DNA from: Obelidium mucronatum | Lineage: Eukaryota > Chytridiomycota > Chytridiomycetes > Chytridiales > Chytriomycetaceae | Length of the DNA: 64,000 nucleotides | Direction: 5' to 3' | NCBI GenBank assembly: GCA_025765595.1 | Contig: JAIVFH010000012.1 | Coordinates: 310,001-374,000, forward strand | Shown here: positions 47,588 to 56,801 of the stretch, piece after piece | Layout of the letters: each line of letters opens with the position of its first letter | Position numbering within the stretch: position 1 is the stretch's first letter | Made by a program: the position numbers and the translations under genes | Notes under the pieces: generated by a model | The model's database searches: none | The model's input: the letters and a program-made list of their open reading frames with translations, nothing else | Told to the model about the DNA's origin: nothing

Positions 47588-47978
47588 TATTTTTTCCGAC
47601 CGCAAGCTGGAATCCGTCAATTCGACGAATGGTCCTTGACATATTCAACACATACAAGGTACGTAAGTATTATGCTTAGAATTCAAGCCGTTGATATGAT
47701 ACTAAAACTGTGTTTCCTTGCTTTCCCGGTTGGATGCTTAATTTTTGCATATTATAAATAATCAATACGCACCATTGCTTGCCACATCAAGCTTCATGAA
47801 AAAGCCTGCCGGATTAATAGCTACTCTTTGTGGCGGTGGCATAGTCGTTCTTCTAGGCACCGTAGTTGTTTATCTGCTATACTATATAATAATGGCTCTG
47901 GTGAGCATTCTCACTGTCGCGTTTTGGATGCTAGTAATAGGCGGATGGCTGTATTTTATGCGGCAGTATAATCAATAG
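47555..47978 (+). CDS. Possible small membrane protein
   Basis: Two exons (47555-47658, 47792-47978) with phase-2 junction give 96 residues. A strongly hydrophobic C-terminal half (GGGIVVLLGTVVVYLLYYII, ILTVAFWMLVIGGWLYF) predicts two membrane helices. The first exon would overlap the start of the GT71 gene on the other strand by 33 bp. A start inside the second exon (MKKPAGLIATLCG) would avoid this. Not recognised. Confidence 0.4.
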
Positions 47979-48541
47979 AAACTACAGTTAGTCTGTTATT
48001 GGAGGTTAATTGGAATTGCTTGGCTTTCTGCACGCTATTCTTCCCAATTGAAACATGTTAAAATCTAGTAATGTGTATGCATCTTAATAACTTGCGCAAG
48101 TGAAATGCATGTTTTCTTCATGGTTTTTATGTAAATCCCCGATTTCTTTATCATTGAAAATCCACACACAACTTTTGACACTTACAAGAGTTGCTATTTT
48201 TCGCGCTTCTCTGAGTAGATAATCAACATCGACCGCGAAAGCAAAAAGGAAACCGTATCCCATCATCTTCCCGAAACATTAGACTTTCCATGTTGGATCA
48301 ACAACCTGCGGCAAACGCGCCACAAACAATGTCAAACCCAAGTAAAGGAAGATCCCGCAGAGCCCATGAAGTAATCCAATTGTAGATTCTTTTTTGTTTT
48401 GTCGAATCGAATTGTTTTGCACTTGCTTTGCGGCACGACAAGTACTTATCTTTTTATTGTTTGCTTTCTTTAGCTGGACCAAGCGCAGAATGGGCAACCT
48501 GCTTCCACGTTTCAGTCCTCTTTTTTACCACACCATGTATG

Positions 48542-48542
<1 letters not shown>

Positions 48543-48575
<33 letters not shown>
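48543..48575. repeat. poly(T) run of 33
   Basis: Uninterrupted 33 T, about 100 bp before the next plus-strand ATG. Length is likely to be unstable or miscalled. Confidence 0.9.
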
Positions 48576-48577
<2 letters not shown>

Positions 48578-48672
48578 AAAGTGACCATGCCTATATTTTT
48601 CTATTTTTAATTGTCATGAACAGGTGTCTCGTGAAGGCGAACGCGGCGAATACTTGAAAAACAAGGGTCGAA

Positions 48673-49242
48673 ATGGACGAGGAGGCGATTGGTGGGGGCA
48701 TGTTGAAACCAAGGTATAAATGTTTGTTGCTAATCTCTTGCCACCTTTATTTACCAACCCAAAAAACGACTAGTTTGAAACCAGTTCCTGTTACAACGAC
48801 TCGTTCAAAGAACACAACTACAAACTCCTTCGATCCATCACGTATACAGATCCAAATCGAAAGTATCTGCTCCGAAAACAGCACCAAATGATGTATCAAC
48901 GTCGCAACAAGATTTTGACAAGGTGTTTCAGAAACAGTGGTCAAAATACAGAATGCGCAAACCGCCAAAGGATGAGTTTGGCACGCATTATGACATTCTG
49001 ACAGGTAAAATGCTTCCCCTTGTTATGTAATTGGAATGACTAAACTTAACGAAAACAAACTAGGAAGAGAGCTTGGAAGTGCACCACCTGGTGTGCATAT
49101 TCCAGGACGCAGAGCAGGACGCGTTTCGATCGATAAGCTAAACGCGCTAAAGTATGGATCCGAAGGTGGAGAGCACAAACGCAACTACAACATTATATCT
49201 AATGCGCCACTGCCAGGTCACCAAGGAGTAGATTGCGAGTGA
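48673..49242 (+). CDS. Conserved-looking small protein, unknown
   Basis: Three exons (48673-48713, 48774-49004, 49064-49242). Protein blocks: QQDFDKVFQKQWSKYRMRK, DEFGTHYDILTGRELGSAPP, GVHIPGRRAGRVSIDKLNAL and HKRNYNIISNAPLPGHQ. The GTHYDILTGR...PG-basic pattern looks like a conserved structural or ciliary small protein, but I cannot name it. Spliced length is 451 nt: one base too many. The first half runs into TGA in zero frame, and the conserved half is +1 (shift between about 48835 and 48860). Confidence 0.55.
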
Positions 49243-49357
49243 CTTTTCTGAGATTTTCTTTTAAAGATTTATTAGAGATTATTTGATTAGTTCTCATAAA
49301 TTCTTTCTTTCTTTTCTGATTACCTTTTGGTAATTCTCAAAAACAAAAAATCCAAAA

Positions 49358-50719
49358 ATGGCGACAAGCGCTTTTGCACAGCTTTCATGGCTCGACAGAC
49401 TTCTTCCTGTCAACATTCTAATTGGTTAGTTCTTTTGCGGTAGCTCATGGACTGTATTCACTGACTCTTTGGGCACTTGAACAGCGATGGTCATGGGAAC
49501 TCTGATTGGACACTACGTTCCCAATGCCGCTTCGGCCCTCAACTCTGGTTCTATTGTCGGAGTATCTCTACCGATATTCATTGGTCTATTGATCATGATG
49601 TATCCTGTCCTATGGTGAGTTTCCCTGTCAGAGAGTCTCACAAACTGTCACACTCACATGGACCCTCCAATCTAGCAAAGTCAAATATGAAAAGCTTCAC
49701 CACATTCTGACTGAGAAATCTGCCGTTCGAATCATAATCTTTTCTCTCGTTGTCAATGTCATTGTTGCCCCACTGTTTATGACAGCTTTGGCTTGGATCA
49801 CGCTTCCGGATCTTCCACATCAACGGACAGGAATTATTCTAGTTGGTGTTGCTCGCTGTATTGCTATGGTTCTGATTTGGAATCAATTGGCGGGAGGGGA
49901 TTCTGAGTGGTGTGCCATTTTGGTTGCTGTCAATGCGTTGGTGCAGTTACTCCTGTTTGGACCAATTGCTTACTTTTTGACCTCTGTTATTGGAAACACG
50001 GGTGGTGAGATGGTCAGCATGTGGCTTGGTGAGGAATCTGATTTTTTCAGATATTGAACTTACATTGCTTTGCTTTTCCAAGTTGTTCGATCTGTGTTGG
50101 TTTTCCTTGGTATTCCATTAGCTCTTGGAATGGTTACGCGATTAGTGCTCCGCTTTTTACTCCAAAAGCAACTCGGGAAGGACTGGTATGACCAAAAGTT
50201 TATCCCAGTCATTGGCCCATTTGCACTTCTTGGTCTCCTCTACACGATTGTGGTCATGTTTATTCTTCAAGGTGATCAAATCATCAACAATATTCCTGAG
50301 GCGCTTCGCACTGCAGTTCCACTTTTGTTGTACTTTGCCTTTGTGTTTTCGCTTGACGTTTGTTGCATCGCTCTATCTCTTGAAGTCCCCACACAATATT
50401 GCAGTGACGCAAGCATTTACTGCTGCTGGAAATAACTTTGAGTTGGCGATCGCTGTTGCGGTTGCGAGTTACGGAATTGATTCCAAGGAGGCGTTTGCTG
50501 CCGTGATTGGTCCGCTGATTGAAGTTCCAGCGTTGCTTGGATTGGTGTATGTTGCTGTTGCTGTTGAGGAAAGATACAATCGTGTTTTGGCGAAGCTACA
50601 GGGTGAAGTGCCTCGATTGCCAGTTGGCAGTCAAGGACTTGGGGAGAGTGGCCGCTGTGTTGGTGGAAGGTGGAAACTCTGATATAGCACTGGCGGAGGA
50701 ATTCAAGGTTTCAAAATAG
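49358..50719 (+). CDS. ACR3: Arsenite efflux transporter Acr3
   Basis: Four exons (49358-49424, 49485-49614, 49676-50028, 50083 onward). About ten membrane helices of the bile-acid/arsenite transporter fold. Diagnostic blocks: MVMGTLIGHYVPN, PIFIGLLIMMYPVLCKVKYE with the conserved Cys, ARCIAMVLIWNQLAGGD, LYTIVVMFILQGDQI, and AFTAAGNNFELAIAVAVASYGI. Acr3 exports arsenite at the plasma membrane. The frame moves +1 at CTT-G-ACG (50352-50358) between two conserved helices, and a second +1 at CTT-G-GGG (about 50638) would extend the C-terminus to 50719 instead of a stop at 50682. Confidence 0.9.
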
Positions 50720-50805
50720 AAATATGGCTTGTTCGTGAATATGATATTATAATACACTTCTCTCATATTATAACGTTCAAATTATTTTTTAAACCTTAAC
50801 ATAAC

Positions 50806-53539
50806 ATGACATCTCACCGTCAACTTAAAGATATTCTTAGCAGTCTTTCGACTTCATCACAATCTTGTTTCAGCAAGAGCAGCAGTATTCGAATTGAAGC
50901 CTGTCCAATCAACGATGAGTTGGCTGCTTGGCCGCTGGCTGAGAATGTCAGCCATCCGCTCAGAACCCTCTTACAACTTCAAACTGGCTTTATTATAATT
51001 GCAAAGAAAGGGAAAAATAGTGTTGATTGTGCTTGTGTGAAGGTACCTGAAGGGCGAACAAAGCTGGCTGCAAACAATTAAAACTCCTCGCTTTGTTAGA
51101 TTGTGCCGGAAGACGCTGGACAAACTTCTCAGGAATTTGAGTTTCCGTCTTTGGATCGAGGATGTTTTATGTCCCGTTGGAAAAGATGCGGCGAGGTATC
51201 AGTTTGAGGACTCTGAGGAGGGAATATTCACAAACGCGTATTTTTTGCAGGCAATTCTTGTCCCAATGTATTCAATTATCGGAAGTTCGTTCTCAGTCGC
51301 GGTTTTCAATGATTTGGCCCGTTTTTGTGTTGTGCTCCACAGGGACACGTGAAAAGTTGTCGTATCTTGGTCTATCGATGGGTCGGATGCAGCCAGATAC
51401 CCCCTTGTCTGTTATTTCGGTCGAATCATGCGGTATTATCTTCTGGAATCAAAGCTATCATCGCTGACCATCTCGGTCAGGTATCGCAACTGAGCATACT
51501 ATCCCGTTCTCTGCTGCATCCCTTGTCCATGACTTTATGGATGCAAAGCGCGCTTTTGATAAGGTTTCAACTTTCATTTGAATTTTTCTTTTTCAAACTC
51601 ATCGAAATGAATCAGTGGACAGCCCCATTAACGCTCGCATTTGCAAAATACAATATTCTTGAATCAGTTAAGAAGGAGCTGCTCACGGTCCAACCAAATC
51701 TAATGTTTCTGCTAGACGGAACCAAACGCGTCGTCTGTATCTCTCGACACCACCTGGGACTCGGTCCAAAAGCTTTTGTCGGCCCCTTCTTTTGTCACCT
51801 CCATGACCATGGTACTTCAATATATAAAAAAAAAGGAATTTTATTGACGCTCGCTTGATACGTTAACCCCGTTTCTGCAACAGAGAATTTCGTACGTTCC
51901 AGGAACAGTGGACACCGAAAATCACACCCAAACTCAACGACTGCGCACTGAGCTCGAAAAACTGAATTGCTTGCACAGAATGCAAAATGGCTTTATTTGT
52001 GCAAAGACGCAGTGGGAAACCAGCGTTTGGGGTGATTGGCCGGGACTCCTCCATAGCAAAGAAGTCACTGGCTGCCTTTTTACAAGACAGTGGTCTGGAT
52101 GGAGAGGATCGAGATGGAATTGTGAATACCGTTCTGACTTCGGCTAATGGGGAAGTGCCAACGGAGAAAGACTGTGCTAAGCCACTTTTGGTCAGATCAA
52201 GTGGATGGATTCTTGGATCGTTGAGTCACACCATTAATTATTTCTAGATTTTAATTAGTTAACTATTTGCTTACTGCAGAAGTCCGATTTAACGATGCTG
52301 AAGAGTTTATCGCTGGGTGGGCTGGTGTCTGACGCAGAGGCATTGGAGTCTACAAGCACACCGGTTATGTTTCCTCCAAGGACAGATATGGACTTTACAG
52401 ATAGAATGTGGTCTTTTTGTTCAGGTAAGCTGTTTGGGTACACAATGAATGATACAAAACTGTTGATGTCCATCTTTAGGAGCAACAAGCTATGAAGACT
52501 TGTCCAAGACTATCAAACTCATTTCAAACTGCTCTTCGAACGGGTGATATTCAACCAATGGTATTCTATTTTTCTCCATTCACACCAGAAACTAAGAACC
52601 GTACAACGTTGGAAAAATATCAGATTTCGAAACAGAATACAACAAAGCTTGCTTCGATTGTGCGCGATTGTCTAAAGTTTACGCGTACAAACATATCAGC
52701 TTCTTATTCACAGCAGCAGGAGTCTCTATTTTCAGTGTTAGACGCGTTTGTTCAGTCTCCGTTAGAATATTTGGTGGAGATTGGGATTACAAAGTTGAAG
52801 AGGGACTACTGCTTTTCATCTAATCAGTTGAGTTTTGATTTATTTGATTGCGTAATTTGATTGTAAGGAACTGATTGAATTGGATTCAGGCTCAAATCTA
52901 TTGAGTTGGAAACAGCTCGACCCATTCATTGGACCCATCCTTATCCTTGAGCGATCAAATTAATCGACTCTGTGAGCTGCATCAAACTTTAGAGATATGG
53001 TCACTCCCTCATGTGAATGTTCCTGGTGGTTTCCCACATTCGTGTGCTCGCACGCTTGTCATCTTAGCCTTGAGATATTTTCAAGATGGATGGAAGAATG
53101 AGTGCGAGGAGAGCGGGGAGGAAATTCAACGGCAAGCAAGGCGGAACCTTATTTGAACAAAGCTCAACAGCGGTTCCGATTGAGTTTAACGTTGTTTTGC
53201 CCAGATATCAAGCAGATGTGGCGAAACTTGTCGAATCAGTCTGTCAAATGCAAGTCACACTTCTCTTTTATTTAAATTACCTCTTTGTTTTGATGTGTTG
53301 ATGAATTTTGCTTGTACAGTCAAGATCCAGCACAATGGAGACTTGTTTTGACTTCGAACGCCTCACAAGACCGGCTGGGAGACTATGGCAAAGGACTGCT
53401 AGAAACAAGTGTGTTTGATTTGGCCCATGTTGTCCAATTTACAGATTGTAACCATTTGTTTGGAGAATCGATGGTGGGTGATGGAATGATGAATCTTGGG
53501 GAGTACCACATTGTGCGGACTAGTGTTGAGCGATTGTAG
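50806..53539 (+). CDS. ZWILCH-like kinetochore protein
   Basis: Multi-exon gene from MTSHRQLKDILSSL. The identification rests on the C-terminal half: GDIQPM, a Lys/Leu helix, SPLEYLVEIGITKLKRDY, LDPFIGPIL, SDQINRLCELHQTLEIW and the end WRLVLTSN, which follow ZWILCH in order and spacing. ZWILCH is part of the RZZ complex that recruits dynein and Mad1 to kinetochores. The N-terminal half is diverged. The frame shifts +1 at about 51257 (CTT-G-TCC), 51962-51985, 52518 (CTC-A-TTT), 52940 (CTT-A-TCC) and 53148 (CTT-A-TTT). The 52940 site sits inside a gap-free match. Confidence 0.75.
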
Positions 53540-53576
53540 AGTGTATAAAAACCATTTAAAAAACTCTAATTTACCA

Positions 53577-56389
53577 ATGAAAGCCACGCAGTGTTTATTC
53601 TCGCATCTTCCGCCTTCGCCGCGCCGCCGCACCGCCGCAGCGTCGTAAACCGAATGCGTTTTCGCAGTTTTCAGTTTTGACGCCGCGGCTGATTCGGCTC
53701 GAGTTTTCTGCGACTTCGGAATTCAACAACAACGACTCGCTTGGTGTGGTCAACAGGTGAGCGAAAAGTACAATCAATAAACAAGCAAACAATCAAACTA
53801 TCAAACAAAACTGATTCAAAGAACAACTCAGATACATCAGTCCGCCGCCCGTGTTTCGCATCGAATACACTGCTGATGGTTTTATTCATGTAAGACATCC
53901 CACCTGCATCTATCTTATGGCTACAAAACCAACGCGCCTTTTAATGACGAGAACCTTTCCATTCAATACCTGCATTCAAACGGGAGTAATTGCGTATGGA
54001 AACCTTCGATGGACCCTGGATATGGCAACTTGGGTGGAACAGTTCGGACTCTCGATGACTACTACCAAGCACCCGATCTTGATTGTCGCTTTGAGACAAA
54101 TCCAAATCAGCACTGCACTTATGGGCTTTTATCGCGGGAGGGGTGGACTCTTGTTGACGATTCTGGAACTCCACGGCTTGAACCACTTTTGAATGCCACA
54201 TTCGACTTTCCATGGGTTCAGAAACCGTCTGAGGATTTCAAAAACAGTACCAATATCGATTGGTATTTTCTGGGATATGGATTAGATTTCAAAGCGGCGT
54301 TGCAAGAGTGGACATTGGTTTCGGGAAAGATCCCCCTTATTCCAAAATACGCGCTGGGGTCGTGGTCTAGCCGATACTGGGCTTATAACGAAGCAGAATT
54401 TATGAAAATTGCGCATACTTATCACCAGAATCGGATTCCATTGGATGTATTGGTGTTGGATATGGATTGGCACAAGACCTTTTATTCTAAAGATGGCGGG
54501 CTGTGGACGGGTTGGACTTGGGATCCGAATCTATTCCCTAATCCATCACGATTTTTATCAGCTTTGAGGGAGCTGGGTATTCGGTCTACCGTGAATCTGC
54601 ATCCTGCAGATGGAGTCATGGCGCATGAAGACATGTACCCGGAAATGGCACGTCGATTGGGATATTCTGGGAACACAACGATCCCTTTCCAGTCAACGAA
54701 TTCAACGTTTATGAAAGAGTTTTTGGGTCTCGTCATATCTGGACTCCAGAATGACGGTGTTGACTTTTTCTGGCTGGATTGGCAACAAGGAGAGGATTGG
54801 AAACAATGGACAGGTGTCAAAGGATTGAATCCGACAATGTGGCTCAATTATGTGTTTTGGAAGTTTAGTGATATCTCACGGAATGAGACTCGACCGCTGA
54901 ATTTTCATCGATGGGGTGGATTGGGTAACCATCGCTATCCAATAGGATTTTCTGGTATTCTTAATATTTGTTCGCGGCCCAGCCTTTATTAAAACGCTAA
55001 AGCATTGTTTCAGGGGATACTATTTCCAAGTTGGGAAATGCTGCAGACGCAAATCAAATTCACAGTGACAGCTTCCAATGTACTGTTTGGCTATTGGTCC
55101 CACGATCTCGGTGGACACATGACTGTCTCCGAAAAACAGCTCTACACACGTTGGGTCCAGTTCGGAGCTTGGAGCCCTATTTTCAGAACGCATAGTACAA
55201 AGAGTGGAGTGAATGTTCGATACTTTTGGAAATATCCGCGACCTGAGAGCGATATCATGGCTGCCGCATTGAAGGGGAGGATGGAATTGCTTCCCTATAT
55301 TTATACCATGACGAGAGTCGCGAGAGACACGGGGTTGAGTTTGCTGCGACCACTGTATTACGAATATCCGGAGATGGAAGAAGCGTATTCGTTTGGGTCA
55401 GAGTACTTTTTTGGCGACGCATTAGGTCGTCAACCCAATTACAACACCCATCAGCGCTGGCGAAAATGCTTGTAGAAACATCCTTTTGGATTCCACCTGG
55501 CACATGGCTCGAAAAGACGACCGGAAAAGTCCTGCTCGGTCCAGCTGTTCATTCAGGCCTGTACTTTCTTGAGGACGTGCCTGTTTTACAAAAGTCTGGT
55601 TCGATTCTTGCCAAAAGTATCCTCTCTGGGAATGAGTACTTTGGATTGGCTTCAATTTTTCCTCGCGTTTTGGGAACAGAAATCTTTTTGGGTGATGCCA
55701 GCAGTGGGTCGTTTGAATTGTATGAAGATGATGGTATCACTTCGGATTATGACAATGCGGAACGCCAGCTCCTCACGCGCATTGAATTTCAGAGGAGTTC
55801 GAAAGATGGGGTTTCTATTTTTATTACTCCTCGTGTCGGGAATATGACGGGCCTCAGTGGGTCGCGTTCCCATCGACTCATTTTCCCAAATATTGCAGTA
55901 ATTCAAAGTGTATCGGTTAACGGAGCGGCGCTTGATTGCTCGCAAATGTGTGGATTTGATGTGGATACTATGGCGGCATTTGTACAGATTGGAGAGTTTG
56001 ACATTGGTCAAACCATTGCCATCAGCCTTCAATTTCCTTCTGATGATGAAACAAAACGAGTACCCAACGGTCTACTTGGGAAATTCAAGAGACTTTCAAA
56101 GGCGAAAGAGATGCTGGATGATTTATGGGAGGTTGTAGAACCGCCCGTGTATCAAGACTACTACCCTAGTTTGTTGCAGGCTTTGGGATTGATACAGTCA
56201 ACGCAATATGACGCGGCAATGGCGGGGAGTTACTTGAAGAAAGCTGATTTATTTTATCAGGCAGCAATTGCGGAAGTGGAGGAAATGGTGATGTTGGGAA
56301 ATGGGGGTGATTCGTTGAAGTTGATATTGGCTGTTCTCCAATCAAGTGAACCTTTAAATGCTGACGAAGTTTTGAACTACCAAGATTAA
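53577..56389 (+). CDS. GH31 alpha-glucosidase-family protein
   Basis: Four exons (53577-53756, 53832-53889, 53952-54954, 55014-56389). Motifs: FSVLTPRLIRLEFS at the N-terminus, GYGNLGGTVRTLDDYYQ, YALGSWSSRYWAYNE, VLDMDWHK, WDPNLFPNP, the nucleophile region FFWLDWQQGED, the acid/base region FSGDTIS, NVLFGYWSHDLGGHM, WSPIFRTHS, LLPYIYT and GDAL/VVNPIT, then a beta-rich C-terminus and a ~90-residue helical tail. The WLDWQQ form is less common than WxDMNE, so substrate cannot be set. The length (2617 nt) fits four +1 surpluses, three within conserved motifs at 55028, 55422 and 55447. Confidence 0.88.
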
Positions 56390-56470
56390 ATTAACGCAAG
56401 GTTTACTAATAAAAGTCTCTACTATCGATTTATTTGATGAATCTAACGGCTTGTTTCTAAAGAGGGGAAT

Positions 56471-56690
56471 TTATGGAGCAACAGTGAAGGAAGGAACGTT
56501 GGTCAAGAGCCAGAACAAGAGACCAGCAGTGATGGAAGCCACTGGCAAAGTCAAAGCCCACGAAAGAGCGATCCAACCAAACATCTTCCAGTTAATGGCC
56601 TTGTAGTTACCACCCACAATACCAACTCCAAGAGTAGCACCAACGATACATTGGGAGGTGCTGCTGCGAGAGGCCGAGAAAGATGTCCTT
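56471..56690 (-). pseudogene. Truncated C-terminus of a PHO4/PiT phosphate permease
   Basis: Minus-strand open frame SFSASRSSTSQCIVGATLGV, then NYKAINWKMFGWIALSWALT and LPVASITAGLLF, ending at TAA 56471-56473. This is the conserved last part of PHO-4-family Na+/H+-phosphate symporters. An AAG acceptor-like site precedes it, but the sequence beyond is the promoter and first exon of the channel gene on the opposite strand, with no further transporter exons. Probably a relic cut by rearrangement. Confidence 0.55.
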
Positions 56691-56801
56691 GTTTAATAAA
56701 AGCCTGGAACATCAAGCAAAAAAAAAACTCCGCTTGTTTTGCGATTGTCAGCTATCACTCAAAATTGTCTATTATCGTCCGTACCCTTACAACAGGTTGC
56801 G

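Noticed and set aside
51100..51250. Reading frame EDVLCPVGKDAARYQ in the ZWILCH gene as coding
   Set aside because: A 62-nt intron from GTATCAG to TTTGCAG covers most of it and joins the upstream frame to AIL; the alternative frame is likely intronic.
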